DNA of 64,000 bases, taken from positions 27,622,101-27,686,100 of the forward strand of contig NC_092677.1 of NCBI RefSeq assembly GCF_964355755.1, given 5' to 3'. Shown here piece by piece: positions 36,285 through 54,084 of this stretch; position 1 is the stretch's first letter, and every line of letters begins with the position of its first letter. The position numbers and the translations under genes are program-made. The stretch is from Antedon mediterranea. Its lineage: Eukaryota; Echinodermata; Crinoidea; Comatulida; Antedonidae. The notes under the pieces were generated by a model. That model was not told where the DNA came from. It saw only the letters and a program-made list of their open reading frames with translations, and ran no database searches.

Positions 36285-37333
36285 CAGTAGAATATTATAA
36301 TTATATTTTTAAAAATCGCATAAATATAGGTCTGTGAAATTGGTTCAAATGCAACACTAGCTGTCTGTTGTCAATCAACACTACACAATAATGATATATC
36401 GTTGAATGATTTCATTTACATTTTGACGTTTAGCTCAAGGCTATTATTTTGGAAGATATTGCAAATTTAGGTTTTTTTATTGTGTTTTATGGGATTTTAA
36501 AAACCAGAATGAGTAAACGATTTCAATCAACGTCACCCACAAACTAATACGGGTTATTCGAATCTTCAACAACATGGTAGGACCATTGGACGTTACAGGA
36601 CGCGCCGGCAATATTTTGGAATTAATAACTTCTACTTATTTTTTTCTCCACAAGATTTCTAAAGACAAAAAACACAAAACACTTAAATAATAATTGTTAT
36701 AAGCAAGCAAAAAAACGATGCAAATAATACAAAAAACCCCAAATGGACACGCATCATTAGATTGCAATGGAATTAATAACTAACAATTTGGTGTCAATCA
36801 AGGAATTACGAAAATCGGAAAAACTTTCGAAAAAATCCGTCAAAGCAGTAGCAGCTGATAGATATAAACTACGTAAAAAGTTTATTAAATGTTGTCATTA
36901 CTTTAAATTTGCACTTATTATTTGGAACTATAATTGAAGAAAATGAAGAAATTGGCTAAAATAAAATACACGAGATTGTAAGAAAAATGGAAATGATTTT
37001 GACAAGATAAAATGACATAATTCTAAAGGGAAATAACTCATTATAAAGAACACGAAAATAGGTTGCCTTCGCTAGGGAAAATATTAAAAAACATGTCGTC
37101 TGTCAAATTCAACTAATGTTTACAACATTTGAGGGCACATTTTAAAATATCCTGGACGTCCTATTTGTATATATTCGGCATCATTAATGAATTAACATAG
37201 ATATCTGAAAATTAATCTTTTTTTTACCAGTTAGTTTGGTTTCCAATCTAGAATGACGTACGCGCAACGCATGTATTAACGTGACCAATAACAAGCGACC
37301 GTTCAGCAGGACGATGATCGGCGTCGCTTGTTA

Positions 37334-37754
37334 AGCCCGGCGCACACTAGAGCTTCCGCCGGCTGAGCCAACTGGCACGAGTAACACTTTGCTCACAGTG
37401 TGCGCCGGGCCGGGGAATTCGTGAGGAATCGGCTACGCATGCCGCTGAGGAAAATATCTATCATGTTTAATATTTTTTGGCACGCGTGCCATTTTCCGCA
37501 AGTCTGCGCCGAACGTAAGCAGATAGCTCACTAAAAAATTCCACTGCGAATGACATGTTCTAATTTATTATATGTCAGGTCAGCGCGTGCCGTATAGCGT
37601 ATTAAGTAACTATCCAATCAGCAAATCGCGTACTGAAGGCGTTTAGTGTGCGTCCGATAGAACGCGATCACAATTTGCGGCAAATTTTTTAGTGAGCCAA
37701 GTGTTACTCGTGCCAGTTGGTGGCTCAGCCGAAAGCTCTAGTGTGCGCCGGGCT
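37334..37754. mobile_element. MITE-3, 421-bp foldback with ~60-bp inverted ends
   Basis: The left end AGCCCGGCGCACACTAGAGC then TTCCGCCGGCTGAGCCAACT and GGCACGAGTAACACTT is matched inverted at the right end: AAGTGTTACTCGTGCCAGTT, GGTGGCTCAGCCGAAAGCTC, TAGTGTGCGCCGGGCT. Both sides are flanked by TTA (37331-37333 and 37755-37757), a three-base target duplication of the PIF/Harbinger kind. There is no coding capacity inside. Confidence 0.92.
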
Positions 37755-37777
37755 TTACGTGTAGTAGTAGTTACGTC

Positions 37778-38150
37778 CTTAAGCGTGGTTCCCACTAGCA
37801 ACGCAACAAGTAGACGCAACGCAAGCGAGTTGACCAATCACAAGCGACTGTTCGAATAATCCATCGCTTGTTGGTAAACTCGCTTACGTTGCGTCGCTAG
37901 TGGGAACCAAGCTTTACCTACAGAGGTTCCCCTAGCGACGTAGACGCAACGCAAGCGAGTTGACCAATCACAAGCGACTGTTCGAATAATCCATCGCTTG
38001 TTGATTGGTGGTAAACTCGCTTACGTTGCGTCGCTAGTGGGAACCAAGCTTTACCTACAGAGGTTCCCCTAGCGGCGTAGACGCAACGCAAGCGAGTTGA
38101 CCAATAAGAAATCACTAACGTTGCGTCTCTGGTGGGAACCTAGCATTATA
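37778..38150. mobile_element. MITE-2 copies 2-4 in tandem
   Basis: Three copies in a row: about 37782-37913, 37925-38050 and 38063-38150. Each has GTTCCC(A/C)CTAGC near the left end, TTGACCAATCACAAGCGACT inside, and AGTGGGAACC at the right end. The third has lost most of its middle. The spacer ACCTACAGAGGTTCCCCTAG recurs between them, so the cluster grew by tandem duplication rather than by three insertions. Confidence 0.85.
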
Positions 38151-38317
38151 TTTTATAGAATGGCACCTTCATATTGTATTATATAAAGTTCTTTTAACAG
38201 TCATTGGTATTACTTTATTACGATTACTTTGGGTCAAAATCCCAAATTTTCCAGCCGAATTTAGGAGGCCTACAGTCTTGTTATTTATCATAAACAAAAT
38301 CTTTCGTAATATTACTT

Positions 38318-38432
38318 GGACGAAACGAGTAATTTGACCAATCACAAGCAACAGTTTGGATGACCCATCATGATTGGTGAGATTACTTGCATGCGGCGCG
38401 CTTACATTGCGTCGTGTCTAATGGGAAGCTTA
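38318..38432. mobile_element. MITE-2 copy 5, degraded
   Basis: Keeps the inner arms (TTTGACCAATCACAAGCAAC, CATGATTGGTGAGATTACTT) and a worn right end (TTGCGTCGTGTCTAATGGGA). The left terminus is barely recognisable. Confidence 0.65.
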
Positions 38433-38869
38433 GTAATTAATAATGGATACATCAGAATCCATATTAATTTCAGTTTTAATTAAAATAAATATATTAATGT
38501 TATCTTTATTTAATATAATAATACCTAATATAATAATGACTAAAAATTACCATTACAAAGTAACAGTTCCTTAAAGAAAAAAAAATTAACAAACTCAAAT
38601 AAATAATAGGTTTATCTAATAGTCTTTAGCTGGATTTCATGATTAACTACAATTATTGTACAAGCCCTGCTATTGCTATTATACAATACCATACCCATGC
38701 TTAAAATATATACTTTAAAATATTATGAATCAATAATATATATGCTAATAATCATATTTTATTTAATTAATTTTATTTTATTTTTGCACACATCTATTTT
38801 GGTTAAAGTTTGTCTTCCGATCCAGAATTTATTCAGGGAAATAAGCAAAGAAATTGCATTAGTTTATGA

Positions 38870-41451
38870 TTACCTACGATGTTTATAATACATAAAGAAG
38901 GCGGCCCCTAAAACACCTATAATTGAAACATATGGAGCTGTTCTCTTGATTTTATACTTAAGAATCGGGATAGCCAACGCCCACAGTGCTCTGTTGGAAT
39001 ACAAACAAGTTTTACGAAAAGAAGGTCGTTGTAAAACTCGCTGATAATACGCTTCTATATGCGGCCGCGTTCCCCTTCTGAAGAATTTCTCGTCAAGTCC
39101 AATTGAAACTAAACGATGAAGAATTGTCGATAAAAATATATCAGCAATTGTGAATGTTTGTGAGCATAGCCATGGTAACTCCTCTGATGACGGTGCTGAT
39201 TCTATAAAAAGTTGAAATGAGAAAATATCAATCATTATTGTGACACATTTGAACTTTATGTGAAAGTTAGTGAGCTTCAATCAGCCACACTTCTAAAAGG
39301 AACTTTAAAACCAAAGTGTTTACCAATTTCATTTCACACAATATTCTGTAGTTCTATTACATTACTCTAGTTGTTAACAATTATTTTCTGTTTACAGTTA
39401 GTAATTATGGGAACAAGGGTTAAACAGTTCCTTTCCCAAGTATACTAAGCAGCCTAATATCTTCTTGTAATAGAGGCTAACTTAAACCACACATTTGTAC
39501 ATCCTTCCTAAAGACCTTACTTACTCTCCTGGGTAAGTAAGCCAAATGTAGGACATTAAATATCTGAGCTAGCTTAATAGAAACGACATGACGCTAATTA
39601 ATTACACTTTTTTGTAATAGAAAACCGGAAAAAATTAAAAAGTGTTGAATTAAATGTCCTAGCTTTTGCATTAAAATATTTAGAACTTAGGGTTTGGTGG
39701 GGGAGGGAGGGTGGTTGTGTTTAGAGGAGGGGGAGGGGTGGATTATAATCTGACTATGACTTACCGTTAAACTCTTGAATAACCTGAACAAGTTGCGCTT
39801 CAATTTCATCAAAAACTTCTTGGCAATGTTTAATTTCAGCTAGCAGAACATCAAGTTGAATACCACCTTTCTTGTCATATGTCAGAATCTTAGCATCGTA
39901 TGCAAACTTTAAGTCTGGATATATTCTGGAGTACCACTTCATAATACGGATACCTTTCGACAGTTTTACTATAATTTATAAACAAAAGAAAATGAATGAA
40001 ACCTGAAAATGAATGAAAGGTTGGTACATATTATTAACATTTTGTGAGTACATAATTACAGCCTTGATAAAAAAAATGGTAAAATAAATGGTAAAAAAAA
40101 AATTAAAATTTTTTTTTTCAAAAATGGTGAATGGTCAAGTTTTGTGTACATTTTTAAATTAATAACAAATAAATTTAAATTAATAAAAAATAAATTCAAA
40201 TTAATAAAAAATAAATGTCATTGGTAGACTGTCCAGTTGGGTGACTAGGCTTCACATCCTGGGATTAAACAAAAATTAGAAGAGATCTTTAGATATGCAA
40301 CAATCTAGGATTGACTTAATATAATGAGTCACCCAGTAGAATAGGACTCTTTGGATTTAACAGGATTTGAACCAAATGCCTTGGGATTGGTAAGCAATCA
40401 CTCAACTACAACGTCACTTACATTTTACAAAATGTCCTAACCATGCATTAAAATCATTCACTTTCACTGCTCCTATTTCTTGCGCATGATGTTTACTTCC
40501 AAGCATCAAGATACCAATATTGACAGACTTAAGTAGGTTCTTAAATCGGTGAACTTTGGCACCTTCTTTGCTTGACATGTCAGGGGTTAATCTTGCTCCT
40601 AATATAAGCAAAAAAACGAATTTCTATAAATTAAAATAAATATCTAAAATAATTTTTCTTCTAAATTGCTTTTAAAAATTAATTAGAGCTTTTTTTTTTT
40701 TCCAAATATAAAAATATTTTTTTATGACAAGTTTTTAAAATGTGTAATACATTGCTAAAGTAGGATGATGTCAATTTAAATTTATACTGCAAAGGGGACA
40801 GAGGAATTACATTACTTTACTTTTTTTAACATAAAAAAGGGGTTGTAATGCAACGCGGACAATTAGGAAATAAACAATCTTGTGACGGTGTTGATACTGA
40901 GAGTCAACTAACCCTCTGGTGCAATCTGGTCCAGATAATCTAAGATAGCCTCCGAATCTATTATAATTCGTTTGTCGTGCTCGACAACCGGTACCTCTCC
41001 TTTTGGGTTGATGCGCATGAACCATGGCAACAGGTTTTCACCAGCTTTGTGAGTCACATGATATCGACGGTGTTTTACACCTTTTTCTGCAAAACCAAGC
41101 CTTGCCTGAAAAGAGAAAGAGATTCAACTATGTAATTAATGTAATCAGTTATTAAATGCACCATGTGACCTTGTGATTGAACTTCAGCTGAATAAATGAA
41201 AAATGGAGCAGTTCTATGGTAAAGTTCTATAGGCCACAGAGTTGATAAGATTTAGATTAATCAATTTTGAATCCTTACATCACTCTCATAAATAACTAAT
41301 GTCTATAGCTTGCGAGTAGCTGGCAGGCTGTATAATGATTTTAGATCTAACTATCTACTGTAAAGACATAGGCTGGCTACTACAACACAGTACTACTTAC
41401 CCTCTGTGAATAAAATGAGCTTTCGGCATGGTATAACAAAGGTAGCGACAT
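38870..41451 (-). CDS. GDAP1: GDAP1-like protein, copy B (5 exons)
   Basis: Second GDAP1 paralogue with the same five-exon plan as copy A. Exons: 41401-41451, 40913-41105, 40422-40598, 39765-39968, 38870-39201; phases fit, 318 residues. Exons 2 and 4 have the same lengths as in copy A (193 and 204 nt). Seen are LLYHAESSFYSQR in exon 1, LLPWFMRINPKGEVPVV and DSEAILDYLDQ in exon 2, IYPDLKFAYDAKI in exon 4, and LPWLCSQTFTIADIFLSTIL then RPHIEAYYQRVLQRPSF in exon 5. The tail APYVSIIGVLGAAFFMYYKH is the membrane anchor. The middle exons differ most from copy A, so the duplication is not recent. Function is expected to be as for copy A. Confidence 0.95.
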
Positions 41452-42644
41452 TTTACTTGAAAATTCTTCCAACATCAAAGTAACATAATTTTATAATGTC
41501 CAACTCAATATACAACAAAACAAACTCTGGTTTTGTGGACCACCGTGTATCACAGTGGACAGTGTTGTGTGTATCACACTGGACACTGTTGTGTGTATGC
41601 AGCAGCAGCAGTAATGACCGGTTTGTTGTTGAGAACTGGTGTAGGTCAAAGTTCATGAGCCCTGGGGATTTAGCTTGCACAGCGTGTTGAGAGATAGAAA
41701 TTTACAAAAACACGACAAACTGAATGGAATGTCATGTTTTATAGACGCCATGTTCAGTATGCATTGACCAGTGCACGAATGATATTACTTGATAAGTTAC
41801 TTTCTTTTAAGCCACGTATTCGGGCACGTATTACTCATACAGCAGCCCCACCAGACTAAGCCTATTTTCCTTTTACAAATTACATAGTCAGTTTCCGAAC
41901 CATGTTCGTGTGACCACTGCATAACATTTATCTGGAACGCGACAGGAGCTATAAATAAAAGTTATGGAATATTAAATGATGGTGACCCTGGGTGCACTTT
42001 TAAATTGGTTTGACCATGCACGTTTTCAGGAAATTGAAATAGATAAAAAGTTCACTGTGTGCTCAATAAAAATTTGCTAAATTATATAACTGATCAGCTT
42101 CGCCAGGTGGAAGAGAATTTTTTTTAAATATAGACCATGGGAGACCATGTTAACAAAAACCAACAAATATTGTGCTCACTCTTTGAAATTCACCACAGCG
42201 TGTGGATATCATCATTATCATCACTATATCATCATCACTATTATTATCATCAACGTTATCATCATCAAACTGGAAGAAAAGTGAAAACATTTTCCTCTTG
42301 GTTTCGATTGGTATTATTGAGACATAGTTCATGAAATGTAAAACCTTCGTGTTTCAAGAAAGTTCTGTCAGGCGTCAAGCTGTTTTTTATTTTACTGGTT
42401 TACATTTTGGATTAGAAAAGGATGTTACTTTGATAAAAAAAATATACACAAATCAAAATTCTATTTGATTTATTACTACAACTACATTTTGTCATTAAAA
42501 TGTACAATTACAACATCTACATTTATTATTAGTTAAAGTATTACAAAACATTTCTAAAATATAACAATATATCAATTGTTATTAACAATATTTGTTTTGT
42601 CCTTTCAAAATCATACCATCAAGTAAATATTTGTTTATTAGTAA

Positions 42645-42823
42645 AGCTTGGTTCCCACTAGAACGTAACGCAAGGACGTAAACGCAACACAAGCGTTTTA
42701 ACCAATGACAAGCGAAGTTATAGACAGTTAGCAATCACAAGCGAATAAGCCATCGCTTGTGACTGGTCAATTCACTTGCGTTGCGTTACGTCCTTGTGTT
42801 GCGTCGCTAGTGGAAACCACGCT
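42645..42823. mobile_element. MITE-2 copy 6
   Basis: Left end AGCTTGGTTCCCACTAGAAC and right end GCTAGTGGAAACCACGCT are inverted copies. The inner arms are AACCAATGACAAGCGAAG and ATCGCTTGTGACTGGTCA. Flanks are TAA on the left and TTA on the right. Confidence 0.88.
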
Positions 42824-43007
42824 TTATGCTAAAAATGTAAAATTACAAAGAAAAAAGTATTTTAAATAAATAACATTTCCACACTTTGTATAATCTTTCA
42901 TAGTTTGAGTAATCTCCAGGGACGGGACAGGCGACACATTTTTCTAGCACCAACATTGTTTTCTCGTCCTAATAGTACTGTACTAGGTTCAATGTGTTCC
43001 ATTCTTA

Positions 43008-43205
43008 AGCTTGGTTCCCACTAGCGACGCAACGTAACGCAACGTAAGCAAATACCCTTACAATAATTGTGTTTGCCCCCGCCGGCGTGAAATCAAACCT
43101 GCGATTTTTGCATCATTGTTGCGTCGTCGGTTCCTATTTGTGATTACGCAATACAGCATTTTGCGTCAATACGTTGCTGCGTTGCGTTCTAGTGGGAACC
43201 ACGCT
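43008..43205. mobile_element. MITE-2 copy 7 with TTA flanks
   Basis: Left end AGCTTGGTTCCCACTAGCGA, right end TCTAGTGGGAACCACGCT. It is flanked on both sides by TTA (43005-43007 and 43206-43208), a three-base target duplication. The middle differs from the other copies (CGCCGGCGTGAAATC). Confidence 0.88.
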
Positions 43206-43404
43206 TTATTAAAAATATTTAAAAGTATTTAAAAGTACTATTATAACATTTTGGTGAACGTAATTTAGGTATGTGTTCAATTTTAATTAATGTTTTATAT
43301 TTTAAGTTCAATATCTATCTAAAATATTCAATTTAACATTTTTCAAGACACCTAATTTTATATGGAATGTACATTAGCAGGAACCAGTATTAATCTGTAT
43401 TAAG

Positions 43405-43615
43405 GGTCTTTACACCTGGACGTTACGGCACGGCTTCGGTCCGGCGCCGGAAAATCAAATCAAACGTAAAATGTTTCGTTTTCATGCGGTTACTACGTGC
43501 ATATATCGATTTCCGCATAGCCGCGCCGCGTAAAGCGTCGTGAAAACGAAACATTTTACGTTCGATTTGATTTGCCGGTACCGGACCGGAACAGGTGTGT
43601 TCATCCTTGATCTGG
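43405..43615. mobile_element. foldback element behind FITM
   Basis: The arm TCCGGCGCCGGAAAATCAAA then TCAAACGTAAAATGTTTCGT and TTTCA is matched inverted by TGAAAACGAAACATTTTACG, TTCGATTTGATTTGCCGGTA, CCGGA. Outer ends are ACACCTGGACGTTACG and GAACAGGTGT. It lies 15 bp beyond the FITM stop codon, so the FITM transcript may contain a long hairpin. Confidence 0.85.
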
Positions 43616-43629
43616 GAATAGTTTAATCC

Positions 43630-44484
43630 TCATTCAACTGTTCTAACTGGTGATCCAGGCGAGAACGTTTTTTTATACCAGAACTGGTATGTTAATAACC
43701 ATATGACAATAGCAATCACGGCAGCTATGATCTTTTCCAAAAAGGTATGAAAATAAACAGCAGTACACAACAACATCCAAACCCACAAACAACACAATAG
43801 TAACAACAGAATAGCAAATATATAAATTAGTGGTGGTAGTATTTTTGACAACCATTTCTTGTTGCGATCTGTAGAATATTTATATTTACAAATTGCATTC
43901 ATTGATCGCAGTTCTTCTAATATTGTCAGCATACTGTGCATTAGTATAAAAGTATGCCCTGAGATGTCGAAGCCTTTCCAGTTGGATTCAGCGTGTACAC
44001 AGGATTTCTTTGTAGCAAAACCTTCTGCATCACAAGCTCCGGTCGCCTGTTCAATAGCTAAAAATAGATTCACAGTAATATACCAAAAGAATGTTGCAAT
44101 CGCTAAGCGCAAACCATCTTTAAGTACTAAATACCATTGTTTATCACATGTAAGAAGACCAGATAAAACCATGTAGGGGGTCAAAAAGCATAAAGTCCAA
44201 CCCCATCCCCACTTGACAAATACTTGATTGAAGAGGTTTTGAGGGTTCGAGAAGATAGAGTCTGGTGCTACATTTAGTTCGTAAACTATAGAACCTATAA
44301 ACACAATGAAGAAAAGAAAGAATACAGTCTTTTCTGGGCGAAGCATTCCCAATGTCATGTCATCAAATGAGCAAGTTGTTTCGTCGTTGTTTGGCGGTGA
44401 AACTTCATCATTCGCTCGTCGTGTCTTCATTTTTGGTTTCCGATGTCTTGTCATCCTAGAAGGCATTATAATATATCCTGTCAA
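43630..44484 (-). CDS. FITM2: fat storage-inducing transmembrane protein (FITM2-like)
   Basis: FIT-family enzyme of the endoplasmic reticulum membrane that cleaves acyl-CoA and is needed for normal lipid droplet budding. One exon, 284 residues (human FITM2 is 262). After a basic N-terminus (RMTRHRKPKMKTRR) come several membrane segments, among them VFFLFFIVFIGSIVYEL, WTLCFLTPYMVLSGLL and PPLIYIFAILLLLLCCLWVW. The family signature GFDISGHTFIL holds the first catalytic histidine (residue 177). The second is in YFHTFLEKI (residue 246). The end FWYKK agrees with the family. A second ATG at codon 7 (MPSRMTRH) is an alternative start. The vertebrate gene has two exons; the coding part here is uninterrupted. 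Confidence 0.95.
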   Translation of the reverse strand: MTGYIIMPSRMTRHRKPKMKTRRANDEVSPPNNDETTCSFDDMTLGMLRPEKTVFFLFFIVFIGSIVYELNVAPDSIFSNPQNLFNQVFVKWGWGWTLCFLTPYMVLSGLLTCDKQWYLVLKDGLRLAIATFFWYITVNLFLAIEQATGACDAEGFATKKSCVHAESNWKGFDISGHTFILMHSMLTILEELRSMNAICKYKYSTDRNKKWLSKILPPLIYIFAILLLLLCCLWVWMLLCTAVYFHTFLEKIIAAVIAIVIWLLTYQFWYKKTFSPGSPVRTVE

Positions 44485-45899
44485 TTTTAGTAAATATAAG
44501 TCACAATTTAACGGTAGAAAACAAGAAATATCACGTTGTATTCTTGATACGTGTTGTTGTGTTGATTCCTATGGAAAGGTCATGTGAGGGATATTATTCA
44601 TACCATTTTGGTAGGTTGAAATATGCCCGGCTAATGCCCACAACTTTCTAATATACAAGCATTTTTTATTGAATTAAATAATTATTATTTTATGTTTATC
44701 ACATGGAACCAAATTAAACTCAAATAAGATAATTTTAAGTCTATATAAACAATTCAATAATGTTTAAAATTAATTTATACAGAGCTATATTGTTATAATT
44801 TTCTTATGTTTGGAATGAACTAATATTTAGGTTTATGACGTGCAACAAATGTTAAATTATTTGATTTGATTTGATTTGATTTATTTCGGCATCAGTACAT
44901 AAAATATCACAGACATACAATTAAAATTGGCAAATATAAAAATACCAATATAAAACAAGGATGCCAAGGATAACTCATAAAAGTCCTCTACGGACTTGTT
45001 TCCAATGAGGTCCTTTGAAAGAACAGCAAAAAAGACAAACAAAGCAACATAAAAAAATTACAAAAAACAGCAAAAAGGACAATCGAAAAAAGAAGAAGCG
45101 CTAATTAAATAGTTTCTAGAGCTAGTGAACGTTCCTGTTAGATTTGATGATGATTAAATTAGATTTAGATGATGCAAAGAATATCCATGTGCATTTTAAA
45201 AACACTTTTTTATGCGGGTATGCTGGTAGCCTTATCTTTAAAAAACAATTTAATTAAGTTGGTAGGACTGACCCAATTACGGTATTTTTACAACAGACTA
45301 ACTATTTGTTTATCATAATTAATTTTTTATGGTAATTGAATAAAACTTTAAATCACACCACAAAAAACGTAATTTATCAAAGTATAAATGTGAAAGAATA
45401 GTATACACTTGTTTGTAATAATACCGCAAGTTCAGACTTAACTGGTACTTTACGGAAAAGTATAGAGGGCGGCAATCAGGAAAAAGTAATACTCTTTCGT
45501 GAAAGGCTGAACACACCGGAACTACCAATTTGGTACATTTTATAAATCCGAAATCATGATTCACGGTCACGACGAATTATGAGCAGACGACGTATGAAAA
45601 CTGTTTGTAAAACGCATCATATTTTAAATATAAATAAAATTGTAATGCTAATATGTTTAACTTAAAAATTAATATTAAAATAATTAACATTTATTAAATT
45701 TCAAAAACTTTTTAAAAATATAATAATTAAGGAAATATAATATCATCTATCACGATTCATTGTGTGGTGGTGGGAAACTAAAGGTCATGTGTTTACATTT
45801 CTCATGACGTCATCATCCGAAGTAATTTTCGGAAGTTAAAACAATCCAGTATATTTTGCATTAGTAAGGCGTAAAATCTATGCCTAGCTATAAAACAAG
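44485..45899. other. intergenic region between FITM and VPS4
   Basis: The divergent genes FITM (-) and VPS4 (+) both start from this stretch. It holds a retroelement tail at 44850, listed separately. No coding exon or clear promoter motif seen. Confidence 0.5.
44850..45075 (-). mobile_element. 3' end of a non-LTR retroelement or SINE
   Basis: On the minus strand the sequence ends in repeated CAAAT units (plus strand ATTTGATTTGATTTGATTTG then ATTTATTTCGGCATC). Before it comes an A-rich body with TCCTCTACGGACTTG on the plus strand. A short terminal tandem repeat of this type is usual at 3' ends of CR1/L2-like elements and SINEs. No reverse transcriptase is present. Confidence 0.55.
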
Positions 45900-51903
<6,004 letters not shown>

Positions 51904-51982
51904 TGAAGAACTGGTAAGGTATAATCACCATCCTAAATTAGAATGTTGTTTTACAATCCATGTTTGTCCAGTTGTTTTAGTT

Positions 51983-52110
51983 AAGCTCTGTCTACACTAT
52001 CAAACTTTATGTGACAAAAAAATGTGATGTGCCCATACAAATAAACATGATGATGTCATATCACTACCGTATTTGGGCATGTCACACCTTTTTTTCTAAC
52101 AAGTTTGGAC
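51983..52110. mobile_element. MITE-1 copy g
   Basis: Starts AGCTCTGTCTACACTATCAA after TTA, with AATGTGATGTGCCCATAC and GGGCATGTCACACC as arms. The right terminus is worn (ACAAGTTTGGACAG). Confidence 0.82.
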
Positions 52111-53352
52111 AGTTTTTTGTTTGTGAAGAAATGGACAGTATCACTGCATATTGATCCTATTGCAAGGGTAGATCCAGTGCATTGCATTGTGATCATCTTA
52201 TGTTCCTTGAGAAAACAATGATCTCTGAAAAAATGTTCCCAACCTCAATGCGGAGTGTTTCTCTTTTTGTGTTTGTCTATGAATGTGAAAAAGGTACGGA
52301 TCATGACATACTTAGATAAAAGAAGTATATTTGATGTTTATAGTAAAAAAATATGAAAGTAATTAATAAATCTGGTAAGTTGCCCTTCATACATGCATGT
52401 TATATGGAGGTCTTAATCTGCGTCTGCCATTTTCTAGTAGTGTTACTTATTTTGTGCATGTGTGTATTTACAATAATGTCCAATCAGAATGAATCTGAAA
52501 CAAGATGCCACTGGCATGTCTCAGTTTCCCCGAAACCTGACGCTTTCGCTGCAACCATATCTCATCTTTTTCTGCTTGCCAACTGGAATAATCAACACTG
52601 TGGCTTTGATTTAATTTCAGTAGTTTGTAAACGTTGTAAGAGTCAAAAGTGAAGACTGATGATTGGTCAGAAGGTCGGTACTAAATACCAACACTCCTGT
52701 GAATTTATTAGAGAGTCTATATGTCTCAAACATGTTATAGATATGTACAGTATATTATGTATCTATTTGTACTTGTGTTTTAACACATAGTTTATACGCA
52801 GGAGGGAGGGAGTTTACATATTATAAATTCAATTGAATTTATAATGAATTCATAAGTTCAATAATAGGCTTATATCCAAAGCCTATTATTTTTTAAAGAA
52901 AAAAAAGTTCCACTATCGCATTGCAATGATGTTTAAGTGGTTTATAGATAATTAGATTAAGTAATTGAAACGATCTATTTAAGATTAAGAATCGTAAAGA
53001 CATATGCATGACCAGTGATGTTGACAATCATCTCTTGCAGATTACAGACTACATCTTCATACCCTACTGGTAAAATGCGTAGTTGCTCACACACTGTTGT
53101 TACCAAATACTTTACTTGAAAATATAGCTTAGTCTACACTTAGCAAGCTTTACCTAATTTTTGTTTGCAAACTCCTAGTTTTGCTCGAGTTTTCAAACAA
53201 AAATTGTTTAGTGTAGATTTCTACAAACTCATTTTCTGATTTTTGTCAACTGTTCTACACTATAGCAGAGGTTATAGAAAAACTTGACAAACTCCGTTTT
53301 TGCTGAAATTTGTGGGTTTATTACATGACCCTTATGTGTTTTGATGTTCTTA

Positions 53353-53473
53353 AGCTCTGTTTACACTATCAAATATAACGTGACAAAAAAAATGTGCCCA
53401 TATATGGACATTGATGATGTCATATCGCCACCATTTTTGGCCGCTTTTTTGTAAAACTAGTGTGGACAGAGCT
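53353..53473. mobile_element. MITE-1 copy h, TTA flanks
   Basis: Left end AGCTCTGTTTACACTATCAA, right end ACTAGTGTGGACAGAGCT. TTA lies on both sides (53350-53352 and 53474-53476). This gives the clearest target duplication of the family. Confidence 0.88.
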
Positions 53474-53559
53474 TTAATTCATGTCATTCAACATGTTGAA
53501 TATATATTTTTAGAACATTGCAAATATGCCAAGCGTACCTTATTATTATATTTAATAAA

Positions 53560-53890
53560 CAATTTTATGAATCAAACATGCATTTGTGCCCGATATTGGA
53601 AGTTTAAAAAAAACGTAAAAATTAGAAAAGAAAAACTTTTTTACTCAAGTGTAAATGAGATTGTAAATATTATATGTCAAAATGTTCCTCTCTTGGCTGC
53701 GGCATGTTGTATACTGCACAATTTCATTAAATTGGATAAAAAAAAAAAATTTAGAATAGATTTCCACAAAACAAATTATGCTCGGTATACCAGAGCTGAG
53801 TTCAGGGAGTTTGTGGGAGCGGGGTTAGTAGTTTTAAAGTATTCAAGTTCTGAAACTTTTTTTTGTGTAGAAAATGGCGCGCTTAATTGA
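53560..53890 (+). pseudogene. remnant of a PIF/Harbinger-type transposase
   Basis: An open frame of 159 codons from 53411 begins inside MITE-1 copy h, but only its second half looks like protein. About 53680-53740 reads NVPLLAAACCILHNFI. The pattern of an Ala/Cys-rich helix ending in LHNF is the C-terminal signature of HARBI1-like DDE transposases (family knowledge, not a search). The catalytic DDE core upstream is missing and the A-rich codons suggest decay. It could be the donor of the local MITEs. Confidence 0.6.
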
Positions 53891-54084
53891 CCTCAACCCT
53901 TTTGCAATATGTCAAAAAATAATGCTTATTATCAGGAAATTGAACTATTAAAATGTGCATATTTGACCTATGACCGAACGTATGGACTGATATATAACTC
54001 TATTGGCAGTGTGTACTTTTCCTACCATCCTTAAAATTGTATAGTGTAAAACTTGCCCTCGTGGATTGGCATCGTTATAATAAT

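Larger units (their letters stand above)
35224..38869. other. intergenic region between the two GDAP1 copies, rich in foldback elements
   Basis: Contains the upstream region of copy A and the 3' flank of copy B. Between 36127 and 38432 it is packed with MITE-2 copies and one larger foldback, listed separately. A further short inverted pair near 35963-36050 (AAGCTACGTTCACACTAAG against CTTGTGTGTGAAGCTC) may be another degraded element. No coding exon seen. Confidence 0.6.
41452..43629. other. intergenic region between GDAP1 copy B and FITM
   Basis: No coding exon seen. Small features: an imperfect 25-bp direct repeat near 41548-41600 (CACAGTGGACAGTGTTGTGT), a CAT-rich simple repeat at 42205-42268, two MITE-2 copies and a foldback, listed separately. 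Confidence 0.55.

Noticed and set aside
52353-52652. 99-codon plus-strand frame after VPS4
   Set aside because: It lies in the probable 3' UTR, with no known domain and no neighbouring exon.
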